Part shown: piece after piece, positions 30,016 through 39,648 of the stretch
Position numbering within the stretch: position 1 is the stretch's first letter
Layout of the letters: each line of letters begins with the position of its first letter
NCBI RefSeq assembly: GCF_025252405.1
Contig: NZ_CP104307.1
Span: 4,278,001-4,342,000, forward strand
DNA: 64,000 nt
From: Flavobacterium sp. TR2
GTDB lineage: Bacteria > Bacteroidota > Bacteroidia > Flavobacteriales > Flavobacteriaceae
Direction of reading: 5' to 3'
Notes under the pieces: generated by a model
What the model saw: only the letters and a program-made list of their open reading frames with translations
Told to the model about the DNA's origin: nothing
Databases searched by the model: none
Position numbers and translations under genes: made by a program

Positions 30016-31341
30016 TTAGATATATTGATTGATAATGTTTTCAAACAATTCTTGTTTACCGCTTTGAAGATTTAACTCTCCATTTTCGTGCGCGATTGTG
30101 TAAAGATCTTTTAGACTTAATTTTCCATCAGCAAAATCTTTACCTTTTCCAGAATCGAATGAACTGTATCTTTCTTTTCTTAATTTTTCGTAAGGAGAAG
30201 AAGCAATAATTTTATCAGCTGTCAGTAAAGCTCTTGCGAAAGTATCTGCTCCGCCAATGTGCGCTAAGAAAACGTCTTCTAAATCTGTAGAGTTTCTTCT
30301 GATTTTAGCATCAAAGTTAACTCCACCACCTTGCAGTCCGCCAGCTTTTAGGAAAACCAGCATCGCTTCAGTAGTCTCCTGAATGTTGTTTGGGAACTGG
30401 TCTGTATCCCAACCGTTTTGGTAGTCTCCTCTGTTGGCATCGATGCTTCCTAACATTCCTGCTTTTGCCGCCACTTCCAATTCGTGCTGGAAAGTGTGCT
30501 GAGCCAAAGTAGCGTGGTTTACCTCGATATTGATTTTGAAATCTTTGTCTAAACCGTATTCTTTCAAGAATCCAATTGCGGTAGCCGAGTCAAAATCGTA
30601 TTGGTGTTTTGATGGCTCCATTGGTTTTGGCTCGATGAAGAAAGTTCCTTTGAAACCTTGCGCTCTTGCGTAGTCCCTAGACATCGCTAAAAATTGCGCC
30701 ATGTGGTCCAATTCTCTTCCCATATCTGTGTTCAGCAAAGACATATAACCTTCTCTACCACCCCAGAATACGTAGTTTTCTCCGCCCAAAGCGATTGTTG
30801 CGTCCAAAGCCAGTTTTACCTGTCCACCCGCTCTTGCCACTACATTAAAATCTGGATTTGTAGCCGCACCGTTCATGAATCTAGGGTTTGAGAAGCAGTT
30901 TGAAGTTCCCCAAAGCAATTTGATTCCAGATTCTGCTTTTTTCTGTTTTAAGTATTCAGTAATAAAAGCCAAACGTTTTTCTGATTCTGCGAAAGTGGCT
31001 CCTTCAGCAATCAAATCGTAATCGTGGAAACAGAAATAATCGAATCCCATTTTGCTTATGAATTCAAAAGCTGCATCTGCTTTATCTTTTGCAGCCTGAT
31101 ACGGATCTGACGAAGCATCCCATGCAAAGTTTTGAGTTCCCGGTCCGAATGGATCGCTCCCTTGTCCGCAGAACGTATGCCAGTAAGCGATAGCAAATTT
31201 AAAGTGCTCGCGCATTGTTTTTCCAGCTACAACCTGATCTGGATTGTAATATTTAAACGCCAAAGGATTATCGGATGCTGCCCCTTCAAATTTAATCTGG
31301 CTAATGCCTTTGTAGTATTCTTTATCTCCTAAAACTATCAT
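30016..31341 (-). CDS. xylA: Xylose isomerase (class II)
   Basis: 441 residues, the length of class II xylose isomerases, and no export signal. Catalytic His106 in [11 protein letters not shown], the substrate/metal motifs [26 protein letters not shown] (metal-binding Glu) and GSIDANRGD are all intact. It converts D-xylose to D-xylulose in the cytoplasm. It lies 11 bp downstream of xylB, in the order xylB-xylA, and is co-transcribed with it. Confidence 0.98.
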   Translation of the reverse strand: MIVLGDKEYYKGISQIKFEGAASDNPLAFKYYNPDQVVAGKTMREHFKFAIAYWHTFCGQGSDPFGPGTQNFAWDASSDPYQAAKDKADAAFEFISKMGFDYFCFHDYDLIAEGATFAESEKRLAFITEYLKQKKAESGIKLLWGTSNCFSNPRFMNGAATNPDFNVVARAGGQVKLALDATIALGGENYVFWGGREGYMSLLNTDMGRELDHMAQFLAMSRDYARAQGFKGTFFIEPKPMEPSKHQYDFDSATAIGFLKEYGLDKDFKINIEVNHATLAQHTFQHELEVAAKAGMLGSIDANRGDYQNGWDTDQFPNNIQETTEAMLVFLKAGGLQGGGVNFDAKIRRNSTDLEDVFLAHIGGADTFARALLTADKIIASSPYEKLRKERYSSFDSGKGKDFADGKLSLKDLYTIAHENGELNLQSGKQELFENIINQYI

Positions 31342-31352
31342 TTGATTTTTTT

Positions 31353-32834
31353 TTATTTAGTAGTTAATATTAATTCTAATTCTTTTTTCCATTTCTGATA
31401 AGCCGCTTCGTACGGTTCTTTGTTGTGAAGCGGTAAAAACGTCATGACATGGTCGTTGTCGCTTACATGAGCTCCAAACTTGCTGTAATCGCCATCTTTT
31501 AAGCCAACTGCACGCGCTGCGCCGACTGCTCCTGTTGTGTTGTAAATCTCGATTTCGTGACCGATTAAAGTCGCAACGGTATTGGAGAAAATTTCCGAAC
31601 GGAAAAGGTTATCATTTCCGGCTCTTATGACATTTATCGCTGCGTTATCCTCTTTCAGACATTCCATTCCGTACACAAACGAAAAAGCAATTCCTTCAAG
31701 AGAAGCTCTAAACAAATGTGCACTGTTGTGAATATTTAAGTTGAGGTTTAAGAAATGGGTTCCGATCGTTTTATTGTTGAACATACGCTCAGCGCCATTT
31801 CCAAACGGAATTACCACAACGCCCTCTGATCCGATTTCAATATTCGAAGCCTTTTCGTTCATCGCCTCGTAACTCTCGCTGCCCATATTATTTCGGAGCC
31901 ATCTGTACTGAATTCCTGCTCCGTTAATATTTAAAAGCTTACCCACTCTAGGCGTTTCCAATTCGTAGTTTACGTGAACGAAATTATTTACTCTAGTGCT
32001 TTTTCCGGAAGACATCTCGCTTACCGCATAAAAAACGCCCGAAGTTCCGCCTGTGGCCGCCACTTCGCCCGGATTCAAAACATTCAATGACAAAGCATTA
32101 TTGGGCTGATCTCCTGCTCTGTATACGATCGGAATTCCTGCCGGAAGTCCAGATTCTGCAGAAGCTTTTTCAGTGACAGCTCCCTGATTCGTGAAATTTT
32201 CAACGATATTTGGCGTCAAAGACTGATCGATTCCGTAGTAATCCAAAAGCCAGTCGGCTACTTTGTTTTCTTTGTAATCCCAAAGCATTCCTTCAGACAA
32301 ACCGTTTTTGGTAGTGGTTGCTTCGCCTGTCAGTTTCAAAGCGATGTAATCTCCAGGAAGCATATATTTGGCAATTTTATTGTAAACTGCCGGTTCGTTT
32401 TCTTTAACCCATTTCAGTTTCGAAGCCGTGAAATTTCCTGGCGAATTCAGCAAATGCTCCATACATTTTTCCTGCCCAATTTCGGCGAAAGCCTTATTCC
32501 CGATTTCAACCGCGCGGCTGTCGCACCAGATAATTGAATTCCGCAGCGGAGCGCCTTCTTTGTCTACAATCACCAACCCGTGCATTTGGTACGAAATGCC
32601 AATTCCCTGAATTTTAGATGCATCAATATTTGACTCTTTAATTGCTCTTTTCGTTGCGGTGCAAATGTGCTTCCACCAGATTTCAGGATCCTGCTCTGCC
32701 CAATCTGGGTGAATAGACAAGATTTCCATTTCGTTCTGAGGCTCATTCAAAACGATTGCTTTTTTACCCGTTTCTGCTTCTACCAAAGCTGCCTTGACAG
32801 AAGAACTTCCAATATCATAACCGATATAATACAT
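31353..32834 (-). CDS. xylB: Xylulokinase (FGGY family)
   Basis: 493 residues. The N-terminal phosphate-binding motif [16 protein letters not shown], the substrate block [11 protein letters not shown] with SIIWCDSRA, and the second-half ATP-site motif [17 protein letters not shown] are those of xylulokinases. It phosphorylates D-xylulose to xylulose-5-phosphate. Start chosen at MYYIGYDIG, which directly follows (2 bp) the stop codon of a LacI-type remnant. An operator lies 122 bp upstream of the start. Translational coupling to the former upstream regulator gene is likely to have been the original state. Confidence 0.97.
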   Translation of the reverse strand: MYYIGYDIGSSSVKAALVEAETGKKAIVLNEPQNEMEILSIHPDWAEQDPEIWWKHICTATKRAIKESNIDASKIQGIGISYQMHGLVIVDKEGAPLRNSIIWCDSRAVEIGNKAFAEIGQEKCMEHLLNSPGNFTASKLKWVKENEPAVYNKIAKYMLPGDYIALKLTGEATTTKNGLSEGMLWDYKENKVADWLLDYYGIDQSLTPNIVENFTNQGAVTEKASAESGLPAGIPIVYRAGDQPNNALSLNVLNPGEVAATGGTSGVFYAVSEMSSGKSTRVNNFVHVNYELETPRVGKLLNINGAGIQYRWLRNNMGSESYEAMNEKASNIEIGSEGVVVIPFGNGAERMFNNKTIGTHFLNLNLNIHNSAHLFRASLEGIAFSFVYGMECLKEDNAAINVIRAGNDNLFRSEIFSNTVATLIGHEIEIYNTTGAVGAARAVGLKDGDYSKFGAHVSDNDHVMTFLPLHNKEPYEAAYQKWKKELELILTTK

Positions 32835-32835
32835 A

Positions 32836-32946
32836 CTATAATGATTCTCTTATTATTAATTTTGTCGGCACATAAAACCTTGTTTCTTCGTCATGCGTAA
32901 TAAATGCCGCTGCTTTGGTTCCCAATTCGTTAAAATCAGTCGAGAC
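32836..32946 (-). pseudogene. C-terminal remnant of a LacI/GalR-family regulator gene upstream of xylB
   Basis: The spacer before xylB translates, in one frame ending in TAG at 32838-32836, as VSTDFNELGTKAAAFITH, DEETRFYVPTKLIIRESL. This is the standard end of LacI-family proteins (NELGTKAA helix, then PTKLIIRES strand). Only about 36 codons remain; the HTH and most of the sugar-binding domain are absent, and upstream the frame has no homologous sequence before the GH43 stop at 32999. The stop is 1 bp from the xylB ATG, as in an operon regulator-xylB-xylA. An operator copy (32956-32965) sits within 10 bp of the break. I read it as a deleted xylose regulator. The homology is by eye only. Confidence 0.6.
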
Positions 32947-32955
32947 ACCACAACA

Positions 32956-32965
32956 CAACCGATTG
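32956..32965. promoter_or_regulatory. LacI-type operator, CAACCGATTG, upstream of xylB
   Basis: Same palindrome with central CG, 122 bp upstream of the xylB start, at the edge of the regulator remnant. No clear TAnnTTTG box is found at the spacing used at the susC promoters. Confidence 0.65.
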
Positions 32966-32998
32966 TAATTTTTGCGAAATTTTTTTACGCAAAAAGCC

Positions 32999-34033
32999 CT
33001 AATCAATTAATCTTCTTATTCCGTATGGATCAATCGTAATAATCGAACCATCTTCCAAATAATCAATTTTGGTCACTTTCATGCTTCTTAAATGTGTCAC
33101 GCCTTTTGACAAACTCGAATCGTGGTAAAACAAATACCATTCACCTTCTACTTCACAAATTGAATGGTGTGATGTCCAACCTACAACTGGATTCAAAATT
33201 CTTCCTTGATATGTAAATGGTCCATACGGATTGTTGCCAATAGCATAACAAATAAAATGCGTGTCGCCTGTCGAATACGAGAAATAATATTTTCCGTTAT
33301 ACTTATGAACCCAAGAAGCTTCAAAAAAACGACGATTGTTATCGCCTGCCAAAATCACTTTTCCGTTTTCATCCAAAATTTGAATTTCTTTTGGTTCTTC
33401 CGCAAATTCCAACATATCATCTCTTAACAAAGCTACTATTGGCCCTAAAGCTTTTTCTTCAGCCAAAGGTTCTTCGTTATTTTGATCGTACTGATTATTA
33501 CGGTACTTCTGAAGCTGTCCGCCCCATATTCCTCCAAAATAAATATAATGTTTACCATCTTCATCTTCAAAAACAGCAGGATCTATGCTGTAACTTCCTT
33601 TTATTGCTTCTTTTTCAGGAAGAAAAGGCCCAACTGGCGAATCCGAAATGGCAACGCCAATCTGAAAAATTCCGTTAGCTCGTTTAGCTGGGAAATACAG
33701 ATAATACTTTCCGTTTTTATGAGCTGCATCAGGTGCCCACATTTGCTTTTCAGCCCAAGCAACATCATCTACATGAAGCGCAACACCATTATCTATTGCT
33801 TCTGATGAAATATCTTCCATAGAAAAAACATGGTAATCTTCCATTCCGAAATGATCGCCATTATCATTAAACGGAATTCCGGCATCAATATCATGTGATG
33901 GATAAATGTAAATTTTTCCGTTGAATACATGTGCCGAAGGATCGGCTGTGTACATATGGGACACTAAAGGCTTTGAAATCGCCAGGTCATTAATTTCCTC
34001 AAAATTAATGTGTTCAATGCTATCTTCAGGCAT
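32999..34033 (-). CDS. Cytoplasmic GH43 beta-xylosidase/arabinofuranosidase
   Basis: 344 residues, a single GH43 propeller without signal peptide or extra domain. Acids: Asp31 in MYTADPSAHVF, Asp151 in YSIDPAVFED and Glu238 in RRFFEASWVHKY. Short signal-less GH43 proteins next to GPH sugar symporters typically split imported xylobiose or arabinoxylobiose inside the cell. It follows the symporter gene by 21 bp, which supports this. Downstream is the regulator remnant and xylB. The released xylose would feed XylA and XylB directly. Confidence 0.92.
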   Translation of the reverse strand: MPEDSIEHINFEEINDLAISKPLVSHMYTADPSAHVFNGKIYIYPSHDIDAGIPFNDNGDHFGMEDYHVFSMEDISSEAIDNGVALHVDDVAWAEKQMWAPDAAHKNGKYYLYFPAKRANGIFQIGVAISDSPVGPFLPEKEAIKGSYSIDPAVFEDEDGKHYIYFGGIWGGQLQKYRNNQYDQNNEEPLAEEKALGPIVALLRDDMLEFAEEPKEIQILDENGKVILAGDNNRRFFEASWVHKYNGKYYFSYSTGDTHFICYAIGNNPYGPFTYQGRILNPVVGWTSHHSICEVEGEWYLFYHDSSLSKGVTHLRSMKVTKIDYLEDGSIITIDPYGIRRLID

Positions 34034-34054
34034 AGTAATATTTTGTTTAAATGA

Positions 34055-35506
34055 TTAAGCTCTTCTTTGTTTTAGTTCGGTTTCGATCTGCACTTCCATT
34101 TCTTTGTTAATTTTATAGAAAAACAGCAATCCGGCTCCAATTAAAAATGGAATTGCAGGAAAAATACTCACCAGTAATTTGATTCCATTTATGGCAGTTT
34201 GAGACTGCTCTGGTGCATTTGGAACGTAATGGAAATAACCCAAAAATAAAGTGGTTAAAGCACCTCCAATGCTTAATCCTGTTTTTAGTCCAACCATCAT
34301 CGCAGAGAAAATAATTGCTGTTGCACGACGGTTATTGAGCCATTCTGAATAATCGGCAACATCGGCAATCATTGCCCAAAGAATCGGAATTGTAATTCCG
34401 TAGAAAAATCCGTGCAGAATTTGAGAGAAAAACATCAGACTAATTGATGTTGAGGGATAAAAATAGAATGCAATAATGAATAAAGTCGAGATGAATAAAA
34501 ACACCCCAAAAACATTTCTTTTTCCGTATTTGTCTGCCAGATTTTTAGACCATGTAATTCCGACAATCATAAAGATAATTCCGCCTGCATTAAAGAGTCC
34601 GAAACCTGCTGAAACAGGATCATTCCCAAAATGATTCAACCCAATATTGGTTAGAAAATCCAAAATAGGCTGAATAAAAGCAGCCAATTGTTCTTTATCT
34701 ACATAATTCTCAAAATAATATACATACGAACCGCCTTTCATTGCCAAAGTCACAAAAACCAAAGTCGTCAGGGAAAGCATAATTACCCACGGTCTATTTT
34801 TGATTAAATCGCTTAAATCTTCTTTTACGCTTGACTTTTGTTCTGGTTTGGGAATTATTCTTTCTTTTGTAGTTAAAAAAGTAATTAAAAGCATGATTGT
34901 TCCAATAATGGCCAACGCAGTCATTACTTTTTCGATTCCGATCGCTTTATCTCCGTTTCCGGCACTTTTGATAATCCCAAGCATAAAAACCTGAACGAAA
35001 AACTGGGCAAACATCACCGCAACAAAACGGTAGGATGACATACTATTTCGTTCTTTCATATCACCCGTAATAACTCCGCTTAAAGCAGAATATGGCAGGT
35101 TGTTTCCTGCATAAAAAAGCAACAGCAAAGTATAGGTGATAACTGCATAAATTACTTTTCCTTTGTATGAGAAATCGGGAGTTGAAAACGCCAATAAAGC
35201 CACTACTCCAAGCGGAATCGCTGTCAATAAAATCCACGGCCTGAATTTTCCCCATTTGGTACTGGTTCTGTCTGCCAAAACCCCAATAATCGGATTAAAA
35301 ATAAAAGCTGCTACTAATCCAACAATCAGCATAATGATCGAAGAATCTGTTGGCGATAAGCCGTAAATGTCGGTATAGAAATACGCCAAATACGTCATCA
35401 AAGTTTGAAAAACTAAATTGGCTGCTAAGTCACCTAAGCTGTATCCGATTTTTTCTTTGATGGATAGTTTTTGTGAAATGTTAGTCATTCGTGGGTTTGT
35501 GGTCAT
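34055..35506 (-). CDS. GPH-family (MFS) glycoside/pentoside-cation symporter
   Basis: 483 residues, strongly hydrophobic with about twelve membrane segments. It has the GPH motif GVLADRTSTKWGKFRPW after the second segment and YSLGDLAANLVFQ at the N-terminus. MTNISQKLSIKEKIGYSLGD, six codons into the frame, is an alternative start (35488). It moves oligosaccharides or pentosides across the inner membrane with Na+ or H+. It is the first gene of a two-gene unit with the cytoplasmic GH43, with two operators 112 and 190 bp upstream, so xylo-oligosaccharide import is the expected role. Confidence 0.92.
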   Translation of the reverse strand: MTTNPRMTNISQKLSIKEKIGYSLGDLAANLVFQTLMTYLAYFYTDIYGLSPTDSSIIMLIVGLVAAFIFNPIIGVLADRTSTKWGKFRPWILLTAIPLGVVALLAFSTPDFSYKGKVIYAVITYTLLLLFYAGNNLPYSALSGVITGDMKERNSMSSYRFVAVMFAQFFVQVFMLGIIKSAGNGDKAIGIEKVMTALAIIGTIMLLITFLTTKERIIPKPEQKSSVKEDLSDLIKNRPWVIMLSLTTLVFVTLAMKGGSYVYYFENYVDKEQLAAFIQPILDFLTNIGLNHFGNDPVSAGFGLFNAGGIIFMIVGITWSKNLADKYGKRNVFGVFLFISTLFIIAFYFYPSTSISLMFFSQILHGFFYGITIPILWAMIADVADYSEWLNNRRATAIIFSAMMVGLKTGLSIGGALTTLFLGYFHYVPNAPEQSQTAINGIKLLVSIFPAIPFLIGAGLLFFYKINKEMEVQIETELKQRRA

Positions 35507-35617
35507 TTTATTGATTAGTTACGTAAGCAAAAGTGGTTTCTAAAAATAAAGTTATTCAATTTTTTTGATCATTTCTCATCCTTTTAACTGCTAATATCAT
35601 AGCAATTTTCATTAAAA

Positions 35618-35627
35618 CAATCGGTTG
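35618..35627. promoter_or_regulatory. LacI-type operator, CAATCGGTTG, upstream of the GPH symporter
   Basis: Same palindrome, 112 bp before the symporter start. A degenerate -7 box GATATTAG (four of six consensus bases) lies at exactly the 19-bp spacing seen at the susC promoters, on the minus strand at 35598-35591. Confidence 0.65.
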
Positions 35628-35695
35628 TGTAAAATTATACAAAAAAACATATTTTACAAATTTACTTTTCTTTATTTAATTTATTTTTCAAATCA

Positions 35696-35705
35696 CAACC
35701 GATTG
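35696..35705. promoter_or_regulatory. LacI-type operator, CAACCGATTG, second copy upstream of the GPH symporter
   Basis: Same palindrome, 78 bp from the neighbouring copy and 40 bp after the GH10 stop codon. The two copies in this 238-bp gap probably control the symporter-GH43 unit. Confidence 0.6.
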
Positions 35706-35744
35706 TTAATTAATTTATAAAAATTCAACTCTTTTTAGCAGTTA

Positions 35745-36851
35745 TTATTTAGTTTCTTTAAGATTTAAAATACTGTCGTAAGCTGGTTTATGCTTTAATT
35801 GCTTGTCAAACGGAAGCGGATAATTGGTTCTTCCTTTAATCGGCCAATCGTTTAGCCAAGATTGTCCATCATGAACGCCCCAAAAAGTAACTCTACTGAT
35901 TTTGTCTTTATGCTTTAAAAATAGTTTAAAAATCGATGCGTAACGTTCTGCCAATTGTGTCTGGACAGAATCGGGTAATCTTTCAGGATATGGATTCATT
36001 TTTGCATTTCCTTCAAATTTCTGATTGACATCTGCTCCTTTCAAATCCCACGGATTTGGCAAAACCGTAATATCTAATTCTGTGAACGCTACTTTAAGTC
36101 CTAAAGCCGAATATTCTAAAATGCTTTTTTCTATTTCTTCGATTGATGGACTTTCCAATCGCCAATGTCCCTGGATTCCAACTCCATAAACTTTTCCGCC
36201 TTCGGCTTTTATTTTTTTGATTAAAGCAATCGCTCCTGCTCTTTTTGCAGGTTCTTCGATATTATAATCGTTATAATATAATTCTGCTTTTGGATCTGCT
36301 TTTGCTGCTAGTTTGAAAGCGTTAACCAAATATTTTTCGCCCAATGCTTTCAAAAAAACAGATTGTCTTAAAGTTCCATCCTCATTCAAAGCTTCGTTTA
36401 CAACATCCCAAGAGTTGATTCTGCCTTTGTATTTGGAAACGATTGTCGTAATATGATCTTGCATAAACGCTTTCATTTCTATACTGTCAGCAATTTTTTC
36501 CATCCAAGGTGCTAATTGGCTGTGCCATATCAGAGTATGTCCATGAATAAACATTTTATTCTTCTCTCCATACGCCACAAATTTATCAGACAAAGTAAAA
36601 TCGTATTTGTCCTTTTGCGGATGCGTAAACATAGATTTCATGATATTTTCGGCCGTAATCGCATTAAACTCTTTTCGAATCAAAGAATCAACTTTTTTGT
36701 CTTTTTCTTCGATCTGATCAACGCTTAAAGCGGTTCCAATGTAGAAATCATCTTTGTAAGCATCTTTTAATGAAGCAGTTTCTTTTTGCGATGTACAGCT
36801 GACAGCCAGCAAAGTTGTGACGGCAACTAAATAAGGTTTAATGCATTTCAT
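35745..36851 (-). CDS. GH10 endo-beta-1,4-xylanase lipoprotein
   Basis: 368 residues. The signal ends in a lipobox (LAVSC, Cys19), so the protein is lipid-anchored. The GH10 barrel carries acid/base Glu153 in WDVVNEAL and nucleophile Glu258 in AFTELDI, plus FIHGHTLIWHSQLAPW for the substrate-binding residues. It cuts internal bonds of the xylan main chain. It is the only obvious endo-xylanase in the window, so it is a candidate for producing the oligosaccharides taken up by the SusCD system, if it is exposed on the outer surface. It follows GH115 by 50 bp and ends the glucuronate/xylanase gene run. Confidence 0.96.
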   Translation of the reverse strand: MKCIKPYLVAVTTLLAVSCTSQKETASLKDAYKDDFYIGTALSVDQIEEKDKKVDSLIRKEFNAITAENIMKSMFTHPQKDKYDFTLSDKFVAYGEKNKMFIHGHTLIWHSQLAPWMEKIADSIEMKAFMQDHITTIVSKYKGRINSWDVVNEALNEDGTLRQSVFLKALGEKYLVNAFKLAAKADPKAELYYNDYNIEEPAKRAGAIALIKKIKAEGGKVYGVGIQGHWRLESPSIEEIEKSILEYSALGLKVAFTELDITVLPNPWDLKGADVNQKFEGNAKMNPYPERLPDSVQTQLAERYASIFKLFLKHKDKISRVTFWGVHDGQSWLNDWPIKGRTNYPLPFDKQLKHKPAYDSILNLKETK

Positions 36852-36901
36852 ATTTTTTGGTTTAAATAGTTAATAGTTTTTTTTCTTAACGGAGATAGTA
36901 A

Positions 36902-39508
36902 TCATTCCTTCCTAAAACTCTCCGGCGGTCCCAAATACGACTGTAAAACTTTTCCTTCTTGGGTTTCAATTACAATTTTTTGAAGCACTAAAGCAGGATC
37001 AATGGCATAAATTTTCAAAACATGATTTCCTGCTTTTTCAATTTTATGAGTTGAGGTTATTATTTTAATATTATTCGCAACAGATTCTGCCCAAGCTTTT
37101 TCCGAAGTATCTGAGTTGAGGTTCATGATTTGCGGTTTCTCATTGTCAAAAGCAATTCCGTATTTTAATCCGTCTCCCTTTTTAAAATTGATTGTTGGCG
37201 AAAAATAGGCATTTACTTTTATTTTTCCTTTGCTAAAAAAACAAACAGTGTACTCTAACCTTGGAGACTGTTCCGAAATCTCAACAGGTTTACTATTCGA
37301 AGGCTTTAAAGTTACTCCTGATGATGTTTTTCCAAGATTTGGAATTATCGTCCATTTTACAGAATCTGAATTTATTGCTTTAGAATAATTTTCACTTTCT
37401 ATTGAAATGTAACCGTTCTCTTCAACAAAACCTTTAATATGATCTGAATCTCTATTTTTAGCATCTAACATCTCCTCCTTTGCAGAATTCTTAGCAGAAA
37501 TTCCTGCTTTGACTTGATTGGGACTTTCGATTATTCTAGTCTTCGGCATCACATTTTTCTCAGGCTGCTGCCAATTATCATAACCTATATGTGTCTGCGA
37601 CATCATGTGATTCCACTTCCCATTGGCTATTTGGGCATGATAATAATTTGTGAGCTCGGCATCTTTTTCAAATAACGCCTTTACTTTTACGCCATAATCA
37701 TTTGCAACGACATTTCCCTGTTCTGCATACAATTGATTTTTAGCCTGCGCTACATACAATTCATTTAAATTAGCGCTTGCCAAAACAGGAAATAAAACCA
37801 GCTGATAAAAAGCATCTTTGTATTCTGGTTTCAATTTTTCATTTACCGAATTAGCTTTTTCAACCAGTCTCTGATATTCTGCAACAATCCTATCTGCTTC
37901 ATTATAATTTGTAATACTATATGTTCTTGAGTCTAATAATTCAGGCTTTCTTCGTGAATTATATTTTGTATATAATTTCAAAATCTCTGCAATTTCAGCT
38001 GTAAACTGATTGTCAAAATTCTTTTTAGCCCAATCTGCATAATACTGTTCTAAATTCCCAGCATTGAACTTTTCAGGGTTCCACGCCATGTTCAAGAAAA
38101 ATTCAATCGGAAATTCCATTGGTTTGATGTCTCCCACATTTACAATCCAGATTTTATCGACACCGTATTGATACGCCAAATCCATTTGTTCCCAAACTCT
38201 TTCAATTTGATTCGTGTTGATCCATTTGTAATTTCTTGGGCCGCCAACATAATCGTAATGATAATAAATTCCATAGCCGCCTTTTCTGGGTTTCGAATCC
38301 AATTCTGGAAGTTTGCGGATATTTCCCCAATTATCATCACAAAGCAAAAGCGTAATATCATCGGGAACTGTCATTCCTTTGTCATAATAATCCTGAACTT
38401 CTTTGTAAAGCGCCCATATTTGCGGAGTTTCCTCCGCTGGCTTTTTCGTAACTTGTGAAATAATATCTCTTTGTGTTTTTACAATATTTTCTAATAACTC
38501 AATCGCAGTTCCTTCCGTCATAGGTTCGTCGCCGTCGCCACGCATTCCAATGGTAACGATGGTTTCCTTGTTTCCCATACGTTTAATTCCGTCTTTCCAG
38601 AATTGAATCAAAGCTTCTGAATTGGCAGTAAAATCCCATTTCCCGTTAGATTTTCCCCATTCGGCATGGGCTCTCGTTAAGGGTTCGTGATGCGAAGTTC
38701 CCATTACAATTCCGTATTCATCGGCCAAAACAGCATTCTGCGGATCTTCTACATAAAACATTCTGCCCCACATTGCCGGCCATAAATAGTTGCCTTTCAT
38801 TCGCAGAATCAATTCAAAAACTTTATCATAGAATTTCGAATTGAATCCGCCAAATTTCTCAAATGCCCAACCTGTAAGTGCTGGAGCTTCATCATTTATA
38901 AAAATTCCTCTGTATTTTACTTTTGGCTCTCCCTGTGAATGAATTCCGGGCAGAATATGCAATTCTGATTGTTTTTTAACCGGAACATCTGCCCAATAAT
39001 ACCAAGGTGAAACGCCAATTTGATTAGACAAATCGTAGATTCCATAAATCGTCCCTCGTTTATCTGAACCTGCAATTACCAGCGCTTTCTTGATTCCTTT
39101 AAACGGATTTTCAACTATCTGCGTGGTAAATTTTTCCCATTTTCCCTGAAGCTGATTCGCGTCTATTTTTCCTTTTTTAGCTAATTGATCGATAATTTCA
39201 CTTTTTCCAAGCGTGCCAATGATAACAACAAAATCTTCTGCTTCTGAAATCTTTTTTATTCTCTTCGAATGTAAATCGGAAATCTTAAAAAGATCATTTT
39301 CTAAATGTCCTGTCACTTTTAGAACTCCTGCATAATCTTTATCGTTAACCAAAATTGAAGCTGTTTTCCCATTACTTACTAAAGGAAAATTTTCACTAGA
39401 AGCCTGATTGACTACATATTTCTCTGGATTTATGGCATACGAATTTGTGCTTAATCCGATTAGGAAAAATAGTAGGATTAGGTATGAAGTTTTAATTTTT
39501 GAACACAT
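36902..39508 (-). CDS. GH115 alpha-glucuronidase
   Basis: 868 residues from the chosen start MCSKIKTSYLILLFFL, which gives a signal peptide ending TNSYA. An upstream in-frame ATG (39556) lies inside an extragenic inverted repeat and adds 16 non-signal residues, so it is rejected. Family motifs are present in order: RGIFINDEAPALTGW (about 200-214), GNYLWPAMWGRMF, GTSHHEPLTRAHAEW, MRGDGDEPM (322-330) and CDDNWGNIR (390-398), with a C-terminal beta-domain after residue 700 (GYISIESENYSKA). GH115 removes 4-O-methyl-glucuronic acid from internal as well as terminal xylose of glucuronoxylan. Located between uxuA and GH10. Confidence 0.95.
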   Translation of the reverse strand: MCSKIKTSYLILLFFLIGLSTNSYAINPEKYVVNQASSENFPLVSNGKTASILVNDKDYAGVLKVTGHLENDLFKISDLHSKRIKKISEAEDFVVIIGTLGKSEIIDQLAKKGKIDANQLQGKWEKFTTQIVENPFKGIKKALVIAGSDKRGTIYGIYDLSNQIGVSPWYYWADVPVKKQSELHILPGIHSQGEPKVKYRGIFINDEAPALTGWAFEKFGGFNSKFYDKVFELILRMKGNYLWPAMWGRMFYVEDPQNAVLADEYGIVMGTSHHEPLTRAHAEWGKSNGKWDFTANSEALIQFWKDGIKRMGNKETIVTIGMRGDGDEPMTEGTAIELLENIVKTQRDIISQVTKKPAEETPQIWALYKEVQDYYDKGMTVPDDITLLLCDDNWGNIRKLPELDSKPRKGGYGIYYHYDYVGGPRNYKWINTNQIERVWEQMDLAYQYGVDKIWIVNVGDIKPMEFPIEFFLNMAWNPEKFNAGNLEQYYADWAKKNFDNQFTAEIAEILKLYTKYNSRRKPELLDSRTYSITNYNEADRIVAEYQRLVEKANSVNEKLKPEYKDAFYQLVLFPVLASANLNELYVAQAKNQLYAEQGNVVANDYGVKVKALFEKDAELTNYYHAQIANGKWNHMMSQTHIGYDNWQQPEKNVMPKTRIIESPNQVKAGISAKNSAKEEMLDAKNRDSDHIKGFVEENGYISIESENYSKAINSDSVKWTIIPNLGKTSSGVTLKPSNSKPVEISEQSPRLEYTVCFFSKGKIKVNAYFSPTINFKKGDGLKYGIAFDNEKPQIMNLNSDTSEKAWAESVANNIKIITSTHKIEKAGNHVLKIYAIDPALVLQKIVIETQEGKVLQSYLGPPESFRKE

Positions 39509-39532
39509 ATCGTCACAAACTTTTTTATTTAA

Positions 39533-39615
39533 TCTCACAAAATCGCAGAGTCGCAAAGCAATTCTTTTTTAAGCTTTTTCAAAACAAAACTTTGTGACTC
39601 TGCGACTTTGCGAGA
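39533..39615. repeat. Extragenic inverted repeat between uxuA and GH115
   Basis: Arms of 26 nt (39533-39558 and 39590-39615) match with three mismatches, all purine transitions that keep G-T pairing on one strand. The core word is TCGCAGAGTC. Related in theme to the repeat at 40835-40920 (compare GCGCTAAGTC). It would form a long hairpin in the leader of the GH115 message. Confidence 0.8.
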
Positions 39616-39648
39616 AATTCTCATCACATTAGATTTAGAAAACTTTAA

